Source: a virus. Taken from it: a stretch of 64,000 nucleotides of DNA. This document shows positions 41,137-49,549 of this stretch, in pieces. The notes beneath the pieces are model-generated. The model searched no databases. It was given only the letters and a program-made list of their open reading frames with translations, and was not told the DNA's origin. Location of the stretch: positions 62,001-126,000 of IMG/VR virus record IMGVR_UViG_3300035171_000016; one strand, written 5' to 3'. The position numbers and the translations under genes were made by a program. Each line of letters begins with the position of its first letter. Within the stretch, counting starts at the first letter, position 1.

Positions 41137-41886
41137 ATGTTTACAGTATATATACCCTCTCTTAAAAGGTTTGATATAAAAAATGGTACTGCTAAACTTA
41201 TGCAGGACAATAATATTAACTATAAATTAGTTGTAGAGCCACATGAATTTATAAGTTATTGTAATAATTTTGGAGAAAATAATGTTATTAGTATAGACCG
41301 CTCTGGATTAGGAGAGGCATATGTTAGAAATTGGATTAAAAAATATTCAAAATCAATTAAGGAACAGTGGCATTGGCAATTAGATGATGATATTAGTAGT
41401 TTTTGTTATAGAAGATTTCAACAAAAAAGACAGGCTATTTCTGCCAAAAATGCTTTATTAGATGTAGAAATAGAAACTATTAAATATAACAATGTTTCAG
41501 AGTCGGGTATTAATTTTGATTCTTGGAGGCCGGGGAATATATCTATAATTATTAATAGGCCGGTATATAGATGTGTTTTAATTAAAAATGATAATAATAT
41601 AGAATGGCGAGAATTTGTTCCATTTTGCGACTGGGACTATTCTATGCAACTATTAAATAACGGATTTTCAATATTAAAATTTGACCATATTAGATTAAAA
41701 TCTCCTAAACCCGGAACCTTTGCTGGTGGATTAGACTATTTATATGCAAAAAATAATATTAGAAATAATATACAAAGTCAGTTAATTAAGGAGTGGCCAG
41801 AGTGCTATTTAAGCGAAAGTAAATCCGGTAAATGGATTAATGCTAGAAAATTTTTTAAACTACATAATAACCCACTAAATAAATGA
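41137..41886 (+). CDS. TAGT-like glycosyltransferase (first of a pair)
   Basis: The 249-aa protein opens FTVYIPSLKRF and has LGEAYVRNWIKKYSK, EQWHWQLDDDIS and, later, FCDWDYSMQLLNNGF. These are the GT-A features of the TET-associated glycosyltransferase (TAGT)-like group predicted to act on hydroxymethylated bases in phage DNA. The next gene is a clear relative, overlapping by four bases. The position behind the replicase fits DNA modification; protein or glycan targets are alternatives. Confidence 0.6.
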   Translation: MFTVYIPSLKRFDIKNGTAKLMQDNNINYKLVVEPHEFISYCNNFGENNVISIDRSGLGEAYVRNWIKKYSKSIKEQWHWQLDDDISSFCYRRFQQKRQAISAKNALLDVEIETIKYNNVSESGINFDSWRPGNISIIINRPVYRCVLIKNDNNIEWREFVPFCDWDYSMQLLNNGFSILKFDHIRLKSPKPGTFAGGLDYLYAKNNIRNNIQSQLIKEWPECYLSESKSGKWINARKFFKLHNNPLNK

Positions 41887-42782
41887 ATCCAAACTATCCA
41901 TTATATATTGTATCTAAAAGTCGCTGGGAAAGCCGATTAACAAGCAAGGCGTTAGAGAGAATGGATGTTCCCTATTATATAGTAGTAGAGGCTCACCAAT
42001 ATAATGAATATGCATCCGTTATAGATAAGAATAAGATATTAATTTTACCACAAGAATTTTTAGATAACTACGATACTTGCGATGAACTCGGTAATACTAA
42101 AAGCAAGGGTCCCGGAGCAGCTAGAAATTTTGCATGGGAACACTCTATTAAAAATGGATTTAAGAGACATTGGGTACTAGATGATAATATTCCATTGTTT
42201 TATAGATTAAATAGAAATACTAGAATAATCGTTAATACCGGCTCAATTTTTAAAGCTGCCGAAGATTTTGTAGATAGATATGAAAACTTATTGGTTTCTG
42301 GATTTAATTATAGATTCTTTTGCAAACAAACAGAGCCTCTTCCGCCTTATTATCTTAATACCAGAGTTTATTCGTGTTTATTAATTCAAAATGATGCTCC
42401 CTATAGATGGAGAGGAAGATATAATGAAGATACCGATTTATCTTTAAGAGTTTTAAAAGACGGACATTGTACATTACAATTTAATGCCTTTCTTCAGGGT
42501 AAGGTGGCTACTCAAACAGTAGCGGGTGGAAATACTGAGGAATTTTATAAAAACGAAGGTACTATCAATAAATCCAAAATGCAAGTTGATTTACATCCAG
42601 ATGTATCAAAGCTTGTTTGGAAATTCGGTAGGTGGCATCATCATGTAGATTATAGCTCATTTCAAAAAAATAATAAATTAATAAAAAAGAAAAATTTAAA
42701 TATAGAAGATAAAATAAATAATTATGGAATGAAATTGGTAGATATTAAAGATAAAAACATTGACAAAACTAACATATCCTGA
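41883..42782 (+). CDS. TAGT-like glycosyltransferase (second of a pair)
   Basis: The 299-aa protein has PLYIVSKSRWESRLTSKALE, GPGAARNFAWEHSIKNGFKRHWVLDDNI (nucleotide-sugar site with R-N and D-D) and YNEDTDLSLRVLKDGHCTL (acidic catalytic region). This matches the TAGT/GREB1-type glycosyltransferase pattern described for phage base hypermodification. It overlaps its paralogue by four bases. Two enzymes could add two sugars or act on different bases. Confidence 0.68.
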   Translation: MNPNYPLYIVSKSRWESRLTSKALERMDVPYYIVVEAHQYNEYASVIDKNKILILPQEFLDNYDTCDELGNTKSKGPGAARNFAWEHSIKNGFKRHWVLDDNIPLFYRLNRNTRIIVNTGSIFKAAEDFVDRYENLLVSGFNYRFFCKQTEPLPPYYLNTRVYSCLLIQNDAPYRWRGRYNEDTDLSLRVLKDGHCTLQFNAFLQGKVATQTVAGGNTEEFYKNEGTINKSKMQVDLHPDVSKLVWKFGRWHHHVDYSSFQKNNKLIKKKNLNIEDKINNYGMKLVDIKDKNIDKTNIS

Positions 42783-42788
42783 TAATAT
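42760..42788 (+). promoter_or_regulatory. Promoter with leaderless start at 42795
   Basis: TTGACA (42760-42765), 17-bp spacer, TAATAT (42783-42788), six bases to the ATG. It lies inside the 3' end of the preceding gene. Confidence 0.76.
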
Positions 42789-42794
42789 ATAAAT

Positions 42795-43229
42795 ATGCCT
42801 AAACTAACTATTGCCGAAGTACAAGAAGCCCTAGCTCGCTCTAATGTAGAACCAAAACAGCAAGAGTCGGTTCTTAATCATTTACAAGAGGTTATTAAAG
42901 AGCTAGAAGACGAAAAAGAGCAACAAAATCCTACAGTTAAAGTAAAAAACGAGTTTGGAGTAATTATTCTTGATGAAAATGGAGATATTAAGGTAGATAC
43001 TGCTGCGCTTATTTATCAGATAAAGGTAGGAGAAGACCACGGTACGGTATTCCAGCGCATTAGAGACGCCGTAAAAGAATTTAATCTAACTAAAAAAGGC
43101 CTAAAGCATCCTGTCAAATCGGTAACAGAAGCCTTTCAAGCAATCGCGCCTAAGATTTTTAAGAACCAAGGTATCATTCGTAAAACTAAAGAAATTACCA
43201 GAGTATTAAAAACTAATAATAAAATTTAA
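42795..43229 (+). CDS. Hypothetical protein (144 aa)
   Basis: An N-terminal helical, acidic segment (IAEVQEALARSNVEPKQQESVLNHLQEVIKELEDEKEQQ, possible coiled coil) precedes a domain with VKNEFGVIILDENGDI and a basic helical end. No family is recognised. A strong promoter suggests high expression; a DNA-organising or tail-chaperone-like role is possible but unsupported. Confidence 0.6.
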   Translation: MPKLTIAEVQEALARSNVEPKQQESVLNHLQEVIKELEDEKEQQNPTVKVKNEFGVIILDENGDIKVDTAALIYQIKVGEDHGTVFQRIRDAVKEFNLTKKGLKHPVKSVTEAFQAIAPKIFKNQGIIRKTKEITRVLKTNNKI

Positions 43230-43230
43230 C

Positions 43231-43259
43231 TTGACTTTTCTATAAAATTAAATTAATAT
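43231..43259 (+). promoter_or_regulatory. Promoter with leaderless start at 43266
   Basis: TTGACT (43231-43236), 17-bp spacer, TAATAT (43254-43259), six bases to the ATG. It begins right after the preceding stop. Confidence 0.76.
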
Positions 43260-43265
43260 AAATAT

Positions 43266-43457
43266 ATGCCTAAAAATACAAATAAAACAATCCGTTATTT
43301 CGGTGAAATCGTTATGCGCCCTAATGGTCGCTATCAAGTAAAACATATCCAACGCCTTATCGGTGTCAACCAACATCGCCGCAAGTGGGTTGATGTTAGT
43401 GGCTCTGAATTTGCTAAGGAACTAAATAAAGCAAATGTTTTAGCCCCTAAACACTAA
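43266..43457 (+). CDS. Small basic protein (63 aa)
   Basis: A basic beta-rich protein (KTIRYFGEIVMRPNGRYQVKHIQRL...) with no recognised family. The charge suggests nucleic-acid binding, and it shares a strong promoter with the SSB-like gene that follows. Confidence 0.6.
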   Translation: MPKNTNKTIRYFGEIVMRPNGRYQVKHIQRLIGVNQHRRKWVDVSGSEFAKELNKANVLAPKH

Positions 43458-43466
43458 TATATAATT

Positions 43467-44033
43467 ATGCCTAGCCAATTTTTTTCACCTAATGCCAAAA
43501 TTTCAGGAGGAGCGGCTTTCTTCTCCTTTAATTCTAAGGATGGCTCAGTTTATATCAAATTACTTAAACAGATAGCTAATAATCCAAATAAGAAAGGTAA
43601 TTTTGACGGAGCGAATCCAGTAAATATTAAACTTTCTCAAGATGAGGCCGCTGATTTTGTCCGCGCCGTTAGAACCAGCGGAGAATCTAAATTCTTTCAT
43701 AAGTTCGAGGCCAATACAACCTCTGGCTCTTTAAAGTTTTATACTATTCCAGCTAAGGATAACTTTCCTGCTCGTAGCGGTTTTGGTTTATCTGTGAAGA
43801 AATCCGCAGATGGAAAGGAAACAGAAATTAAGGTAGGATTTACTCTCGGTTCTGCCGAAAGACTATCTATTTTCTTAACAAATGCTTTAACGCATATTAT
43901 GGACGCTGAATACTCACAGGACATTAAGGACGCAAAGGAGTATGCCGAAAAGAAAAAGAATGCCGCATCGGTATCTGTTCCAGACGAAGCTAAAGAAGAT
44001 GTTAAAGAAACAGAAGAAGAAATCGAATTTTAA
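43467..44033 (+). CDS. Candidate single-stranded DNA-binding protein
   Basis: The 188-aa protein has a beta-rich body (GGAAFFSFNSKDGSVYIKLLKQ..., SGSLKFYTIP) and a basic helix near residue 160. Its most acidic stretch is the extreme C-terminus, which ends in DVKETEEEIEF. An acidic tail ending in Phe is the protein-interaction tip of bacterial and phage SSBs. The fold itself is not clearly OB by eye. The location after the replicase block and the strong promoter fit an abundant SSB. Confidence 0.5.
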   Translation: MPSQFFSPNAKISGGAAFFSFNSKDGSVYIKLLKQIANNPNKKGNFDGANPVNIKLSQDEAADFVRAVRTSGESKFFHKFEANTTSGSLKFYTIPAKDNFPARSGFGLSVKKSADGKETEIKVGFTLGSAERLSIFLTNALTHIMDAEYSQDIKDAKEYAEKKKNAASVSVPDEAKEDVKETEEEIEF

Positions 44034-44043
44034 TTAAAAAATT

Positions 44044-44289
44044 ATGGCACATGGAAAAAGTTTAGAACTTAATAAGATTAAACCCGCTGACACAACTATT
44101 GGTTCATACGCTAAAGTTGGAAATAAAATGTTTAGAGAGTTTGTCGCTGGAGATATTGTTTATTCTAGAGACGGAACTACTAAATATTTGGTTCAAAAAG
44201 ACGGTAGCTTTAGAAGAGTTACTGCTGCAATGGAAAATCTAACTAAGATTGTTAAAAAGGTTAGCGATAACGAGTCTAAAGAAAATTAA
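44044..44289 (+). CDS. Hypothetical protein (81 aa)
   Basis: A small basic protein (KMFREFVAGDIVYSRDGTTKYLVQKDGSFRRV) with an acidic tail. It ends four bases into the convergent terminase gene. No family is recognised. Confidence 0.55.
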   Translation: MAHGKSLELNKIKPADTTIGSYAKVGNKMFREFVAGDIVYSRDGTTKYLVQKDGSFRRVTAAMENLTKIVKKVSDNESKEN

Positions 44290-46148
44290 TAGGTAGTCTT
44301 ACCCATCATAATCGGCATCCATAGGTTTGCCGATTTTTTTACGTCTCCAGCTCTATTCATATCAAAGTAAGCTTTAGCGGCTTCTATTGCTAATAAAAGA
44401 CTAGTATAGCCGTCTTTACGAGCACGGTTAGCACTTTTATTTCTTTTTAGAGTTACTGGCAAATCAAAAATCTGGCCACCAGAAGGCGAGTTACGAATTT
44501 CTATTAAACTAGCCTGTTTTTTAATTTGATAAACAAGGTCGTCTTCATTTGAAATTAAATCTACTATAAACTTGTTTTTATTTTCGCTTTCTTCAAATGG
44601 GTATGGAATTCCGCTTGTTATAGCAGATTCATAATCGTTATGAGAGGTTAGTCTAGAAGCAAACCAGATTTTTTTAGTATTTATCCACGTTTGTAGTTGT
44701 TCATTAATTCTTCTGATAGACTGTTGGTTAAAAACGTGTTTAAAACAAATTTTATTATTACTTAAATTGTATTCTTTTTTGAAATCTAACAACATTCTAT
44801 TATAATCGTCACCATGAAGTTCTCCATTATATTCTAATAGATTAACCTTGAATTTGTTATCTTGAAACAAAGCAGACTCATTACAGCTAGAGGTAAATCC
44901 GCCATCAGCATTATCAAAGCATATCATTTGAATATTAAAAGCTTTTAATAGATAATAAAAATATTTGATATGTTCTTTTAAGTCTTTTCCGGCTTCCATA
45001 TACGAATGGACTACTGTTGCCGTTTCATTTTCTGGATTTAATTTCAAAACACACATTGCGAAGAAATCTGAACTAGGACTATTAGAAAACGATGGGTCGC
45101 ATCCTAAAACATAAATATCCTCTGATTTTCCTCTAATTTCCATACATGGAGAATCAGAATCTTTAACAGTTAATTCATGCATTTTCTTAGCCGAAAAATA
45201 AGAATCGCTACCATCTGTAAAATGTGCGCCAAATTCTCTTTGAAAGATTGGGTCATGTTCGCCCATAGAGCTAGCTTCTTCAATAACACTCTTTTCAATA
45301 AAGAGTTTCGGAAGAGCCTTATAACCTATTTGAGCAACGAAATAGGTAGCATCAACTACCTTATCTTCCGCTAAAATATTCTCTATCCATTCTTGAAATG
45401 TTTTATAACATGGCTCAAAAGTATAAGACGCGCTGGTTAAGCATATCATTCTTGCCGAAGATGGGAATACCATCCTATCCTTTTCCTCTATCTTTCCTTC
45501 TTTAACAAGTTCGTCTTCCTCGTCTGCCTGACGAATACGCTCTCCGACATTTGACGGAACCAACAAGAACGGCATTAATACTTTTTTAACAACCTCTTCT
45601 GAAAAAAGTAGATATTCATCTAAAATAAGTAATTGGGCGCGAAAACCACGAAGCTTATCAGAGTTCATGGGAATTGCTCTGATAATTCCGCCATTCAAAG
45701 CGATTTCAAATGCATCATTTCTCTTACTTTTTGCGCCGAAACATTCTTTAAGTAAGAAACCTTCTTTTGAGTCTATTATTTTTTCCAAATTGTTAAAGAT
45801 ATGTCTAGCTGTACGAAATGTCGGGCCGCATATAACAACATTAGTTCCCGGATTGAATAAAGGATATAAGAATGCTATAATGGCAGCTATAAAGCTTTTT
45901 GAAGCACCACGAGAGGCCACAATCATTGAAAAATTTCTATTAAAAAGAGCTTTTAATAAAATCTCTTGATATGTAGCTAGAGTTACTTTTCTTTTAGTTA
46001 ATAATTCCAAACCAAAACCAAGATTTGCTCTTAAAAACTTTCCGAGTGCGGCCATAGCCTGCTTATCGGTAAGCTCTCCTTTTAAATCTAAAATAGATTG
46101 ATTTATATTTGGATATTTTTTCTCGTATTTTTTAGGGAAATATAACAT
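44286..46148 (-). CDS. terL: Terminase large subunit
   Basis: The 620-aa protein has the packaging ATPase and nuclease. Walker A is VASRGASKS (77-85), Walker B LLILDEY (173-179, D177/E178), and a coupling-type SAS follows at ICLTSAS. The RNase H-like nuclease shows YVLGCDPSFS, MICFDNADGG and the terminal RARKDGYTSLLLAIEAA. It drives DNA into the prohead through the portal (54822-56915) and cuts the concatemer. Length is typical. It is the last gene of the leftward late block. Confidence 0.92.
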   Translation of the reverse strand: MLYFPKKYEKKYPNINQSILDLKGELTDKQAMAALGKFLRANLGFGLELLTKRKVTLATYQEILLKALFNRNFSMIVASRGASKSFIAAIIAFLYPLFNPGTNVVICGPTFRTARHIFNNLEKIIDSKEGFLLKECFGAKSKRNDAFEIALNGGIIRAIPMNSDKLRGFRAQLLILDEYLLFSEEVVKKVLMPFLLVPSNVGERIRQADEEDELVKEGKIEEKDRMVFPSSARMICLTSASYTFEPCYKTFQEWIENILAEDKVVDATYFVAQIGYKALPKLFIEKSVIEEASSMGEHDPIFQREFGAHFTDGSDSYFSAKKMHELTVKDSDSPCMEIRGKSEDIYVLGCDPSFSNSPSSDFFAMCVLKLNPENETATVVHSYMEAGKDLKEHIKYFYYLLKAFNIQMICFDNADGGFTSSCNESALFQDNKFKVNLLEYNGELHGDDYNRMLLDFKKEYNLSNNKICFKHVFNQQSIRRINEQLQTWINTKKIWFASRLTSHNDYESAITSGIPYPFEESENKNKFIVDLISNEDDLVYQIKKQASLIEIRNSPSGGQIFDLPVTLKRNKSANRARKDGYTSLLLAIEAAKAYFDMNRAGDVKKSANLWMPIMMGKTTY

Positions 46149-46151
46149 ATT

Positions 46152-47060
46152 TTAAATAAACTTATTATCTATCATATATTGAAAATCAATTTTTCTAGGG
46201 TCATTTTTTAATTTATATAAATTAATAATAAATTCGGATGCTTTAACTCTTCCATCTACGCAACAAATTTGTACATTTTCAAACTTTAATAACAAATCTC
46301 TTATTCTATGTAATATATAATCTGGCGTTGCCTCGCTTCTTATATATTTTAAATGATTAAATCCAAATAAATTAGATATTTTTGATTCTATAAGAATAAT
46401 TATATTGGCATTACTATCTTTAGCTCTTTGCATTTCTCTACATAACCTGTCAAATCCAGAACTCAAAGAGCTAATAGCATCCTGTAAACTTTTTCTTTCG
46501 ATAAAAATATTAAATTTATTATTTCTTGCCGAATAATCACCAAAATCTAATTTAATTATTTCTTTATTAGTTTTTATATCTAATACCGACTGCTCTCTAG
46601 TATCTATTAATATTTCTGGTTCAATATTGTTATATTCTAATATTTGATTATAATCATATCTAACATCTAAAGAAATTTCATCGCATATATTTTCATAACT
46701 ATTTTTTCCATAAAAATTATGAAAAAATTTAATTGATGGATAACATAAAGTTCTTAATTCAAAATTAGAAGGAGCATAAATATATCCTTTTAATATTTTT
46801 CTCTTATTAAGCCAATTAGTAAGATATAAAAGTCCTTCTTCTTTTGTTTTAGATTGTAAATATTTTTTTAAGTTATCTTTACCTACAAAATCTGACGTTA
46901 AATATTGTTCTGGAGATTTAAATGGAATTAATTCACCAGTAAACAAATCTAAAGATTCGTAAAATTTTTGATAATAATCTGATTCTTTAGTACGGTGCTT
47001 TTTCCAAAAATGTGCTCGCTCCGTAAATTCTTCTCCACATATTTTACAAATATTATCCAT
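46152..47060 (-). CDS. ERCC4/XPF-type nuclease with N-terminal zinc finger
   Basis: The 302-aa protein starts with CKICGEEFTERAHFWKKHRTKE, a C2H2-like zinc finger, followed by a linker of about 120 residues. An ERCC4 nuclease domain follows: ILIDTREQ...LDFGDYSARNNKFNIFIERKSLQDAISSLSSGFDRLCREMQ, where D-x-R-E, G-D and E-R-K-x-x-x-D form the XPF/MUS81 active site. It should cut branched or flapped DNA. Position next to terL suggests debranching of replication concatemers before packaging. Confidence 0.85.
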   Translation of the reverse strand: MDNICKICGEEFTERAHFWKKHRTKESDYYQKFYESLDLFTGELIPFKSPEQYLTSDFVGKDNLKKYLQSKTKEEGLLYLTNWLNKRKILKGYIYAPSNFELRTLCYPSIKFFHNFYGKNSYENICDEISLDVRYDYNQILEYNNIEPEILIDTREQSVLDIKTNKEIIKLDFGDYSARNNKFNIFIERKSLQDAISSLSSGFDRLCREMQRAKDSNANIIILIESKISNLFGFNHLKYIRSEATPDYILHRIRDLLLKFENVQICCVDGRVKASEFIINLYKLKNDPRKIDFQYMIDNKFI

Positions 47061-48186
47061 TTATAACTAAATCCTCATCAATTCCAAATATTCTTACTAT
47101 TGCCTCGTCTAGTTCAGAAAATCTAGTAAGTTCACCTTTAATTTTTGTATTTCTTTCTTCTGCCATTTTAACTAATGCGGTTCTTCTTTCTTCGTTTTTC
47201 ATTTCTTCTACAATGTTTAATAGAGTAAAAGATGCCCCAACCCTTTCATTTAATTTTTCACTTCTTTCTTGTGTTAATGATTTATAAAGAGAATTTTGTC
47301 TTTTTATACATTCGTCTCTATCTTTTCTAGCATTTTTTACTACCTCTACTATAGCCATTGATACTTTACCGTCCTCTTCTACTGCTCTGTTTTGTTCTCT
47401 ATTAAGCATATTAATATCGTTTTCTATTTGAGAGCCTATAACAATTTCAGAGCATAGGAGAATATACTGGTCAACATTTTCCTGAGTTAAATCGTCTTTA
47501 TTAAAACAATATTTTATAAAACTAGACTCAAATAATTCCTTATCAGATTGAGATTCGTAAGAATCTATTTGGTGTTTAAATCTATAAGATGCCAAATATC
47601 CAATTAAAGCTTCTATTTGTTTTTTCTGAGAGGGTGTTAATTTTTTAGTATCCCAATTTTTAGTTTCATCAACATATTTTTTAATTCTAGAGACCGCTCT
47701 TTCTGGACTTCTAGGGGGAAAATAATTACTATCTATTTCTTCTCCATACATAGGCTTTCCATCTAAAGTTCTCAGATATGAATTAATTTCTCTTACCTCT
47801 GAGGTAGACGGCCCTATCCCATAACCAAATAATTCTCTAGCCATCTCCATTGCCTTCATAGTAGAATAATTATTTTTAATATATTCTTTATGTTCTGGCG
47901 AAAGTTCAAAACTTTTTTTAGTTGATGCTAATTTAATAACTTCCCCAGAAAATCCACTACCAACAAGAAATTCTTTAATTAAAGAAGCCTGTTTAGACCT
48001 TCCATCTAATTCATCGTTAGGAAAAGCTAATTTTAATAACTCTGGAATAGATGGCGGAGTTTTTGACTCGTCTTTCCATCTATTTAAAATCAATTCTTTT
48101 TGTAAAGAAGACAAAAATATTTCTTTAACTTCATTTTTTTTAAATGGAGTTTGTTCGCTAGTTTCTATATCCCAAATATCAGGCAT
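47053..48186 (-). CDS. Hypothetical helical protein, possible terminase partner
   Basis: The 377-aa protein is largely helical and charged. Segments such as PSIPELLKLAFPNDELDGRSKQASLIKEFL and HKEYIKNNYSTMKAMEMARELFG look like helix-turn-helix units. The C-terminus is a long charged helix (RNSLY...ERSEKLNERV). It overlaps the ERCC4 gene by eight bases. A small-terminase or DNA-recognition role is inferred from position only. Confidence 0.5.
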   Translation of the reverse strand: MPDIWDIETSEQTPFKKNEVKEIFLSSLQKELILNRWKDESKTPPSIPELLKLAFPNDELDGRSKQASLIKEFLVGSGFSGEVIKLASTKKSFELSPEHKEYIKNNYSTMKAMEMARELFGYGIGPSTSEVREINSYLRTLDGKPMYGEEIDSNYFPPRSPERAVSRIKKYVDETKNWDTKKLTPSQKKQIEALIGYLASYRFKHQIDSYESQSDKELFESSFIKYCFNKDDLTQENVDQYILLCSEIVIGSQIENDINMLNREQNRAVEEDGKVSMAIVEVVKNARKDRDECIKRQNSLYKSLTQERSEKLNERVGASFTLLNIVEEMKNEERRTALVKMAEERNTKIKGELTRFSELDEAIVRIFGIDEDLVING

Positions 48187-48188
48187 AT

Positions 48189-48893
48189 TTAAATAAAATC
48201 TATTTTATCTTTAACCTCTCTAGCTATCTTAATTATATTTCGTTTAATTTGCTGTATTCTAGCATATCCCGGTTTTCTATTTTTTTCGTGGCTAACAAAC
48301 CCCATATCTTTAGCTACTTGTTCTTCTGATAAATTTTTGATATACAAAGCCTCATATATTAACCACATAGATAGCTTTAATTTCTTTTTCATTTCGTCGT
48401 GAAATATTAATATATATTTCTCTGAATCAATGTGGCTGGATGGCATTTCCATTACTTCATTTGTATGATTTTCGGTAGAAACCGGAAGTTTAACATTATG
48501 AGCATATTTTTTACCATTTTCCCATTTTTTATATAATGGACAATTAGAATCTTGTTTTCCGTTTACAGTCCAGTCACATCCATCTGAGCCGGTATTAAAT
48601 ACGCACTTTAAACATGGCCTAGAGCAAGAATCATATACGTTTCTTTTAAGATTTCGTAATTGATTATTAATAATTGTATTAATCCACGGTTCTACCTGTT
48701 TGGTACTATCAAATAAATGCCACTTCTTAAATAAATGAATCCTAATTATTTGTTCAATATCCTCCCAGTCTATTGAAGATATGATTTTTAATTGCCATTT
48801 ATGCTTATTTCTAGATAACAAATTATCTATAATAGGTAACGATTCCTCAAATGTTATATTTTTTTTAGCTTCCGTATTTGGAGTTTCTTCCAT
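48189..48893 (-). CDS. Second sigma-like factor with a Cys-rich insert
   Basis: The 234-aa protein resembles ECF-type sigma region 2: SIDWEDIEQIIRIHLFKKWHLFDSTKQVEPWINTIINNQLRNLKRN. A Cys-rich stretch then follows (C-x3-C-x2-C-x8-C-x11-C) that could bind zinc. The C-terminal LSMWLIYEALYIKNLSEEQVAKDMGF is a region 4-like helix-turn-helix. Its place in the late block with terminase suggests it controls late promoters, as gp55 does in T4; that role is inferred. Confidence 0.65.
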   Translation of the reverse strand: MEETPNTEAKKNITFEESLPIIDNLLSRNKHKWQLKIISSIDWEDIEQIIRIHLFKKWHLFDSTKQVEPWINTIINNQLRNLKRNVYDSCSRPCLKCVFNTGSDGCDWTVNGKQDSNCPLYKKWENGKKYAHNVKLPVSTENHTNEVMEMPSSHIDSEKYILIFHDEMKKKLKLSMWLIYEALYIKNLSEEQVAKDMGFVSHEKNRKPGYARIQQIKRNIIKIAREVKDKIDFI

Positions 48894-48926
48894 AGATAAG
48901 TTTATTTTATTTTGATATTCTATGGA

Positions 48927-49421
48927 TTATTCGATTTCAATACTATCTCTTTGTTTTTTTGAGCTACTTAAAAATTCATTTTTAAATTGAGCCTTAGCAT
49001 TTTCTATTTGAGCTTGTTTTTCTGCCTTAGAAAGTCTTTTCTTAGATTGGGGTTTTGGTTTAGGAGTAAAATCTTTATCTATTCCTCTATAACCCTCGGC
49101 AAAAACCTCTGTAGAGCTTTGTCTATTTGGCCGTAAATTATCAACATTAAAATTACATTCAATTTTATCAATTTTTGGAACAGAAGTAGCGTCATTTTCT
49201 ATATCATCATCATCGGATGTCTGAATAGGCTTATTTACAGGTCTGAGATTATTAGATGTTATTGACGGGGTAAGCGTAAAAGACGGTTTGTTGGCCGCTG
49301 GGAGCGGTTTAGACGAGGCAGATGACTCAAGATATGGTTTACCACACTTAGAACAAAAGTTTGGCTTAGAAACAGACCATTCAGTACCAAAGTTACATTT
49401 TAAACAGTAGATTTTTGCCAT
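48927..49421 (-). CDS. Zinc-ribbon protein with disordered linker (164 aa)
   Basis: The N-terminus has YCLKCNFGTEWSVSKPNFCSKCGKPYL, a CxxC...CxxCG zinc ribbon. A low-complexity Ser/Pro/Asn-rich linker and a basic C-terminal helix (KAEKQAQIENAKAQFKNEF) follow. Such modular proteins often bind RNA polymerase or DNA. It lies immediately upstream of the sigma-like gene, so a transcription role is plausible. Confidence 0.6.
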   Translation of the reverse strand: MAKIYCLKCNFGTEWSVSKPNFCSKCGKPYLESSASSKPLPAANKPSFTLTPSITSNNLRPVNKPIQTSDDDDIENDATSVPKIDKIECNFNVDNLRPNRQSSTEVFAEGYRGIDKDFTPKPKPQSKKRLSKAEKQAQIENAKAQFKNEFLSSSKKQRDSIEIE

Positions 49422-49474
49422 AACATTAATATATAATAAATTATAGTGTATTTATATGATAATTAAACTAAATA

Positions 49475-49505
49475 AATAAAAAAAGACAGATTATTGGTCC
49501 GTCTT
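49475..49505 (-). terminator. Rho-independent terminator on the minus strand
   Basis: In leftward RNA, AAGACGGA (49498-49505) pairs with TCTGTCTT (49483-49490), eight pairs with one G-U, around a seven-base loop, followed by a T-rich run. It lies 45 bases after the stop at 49550. Confidence 0.65.
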
Positions 49506-49549
49506 GTGTATTACACTAAATTATTAAATATTTAAATATTTATATATTA

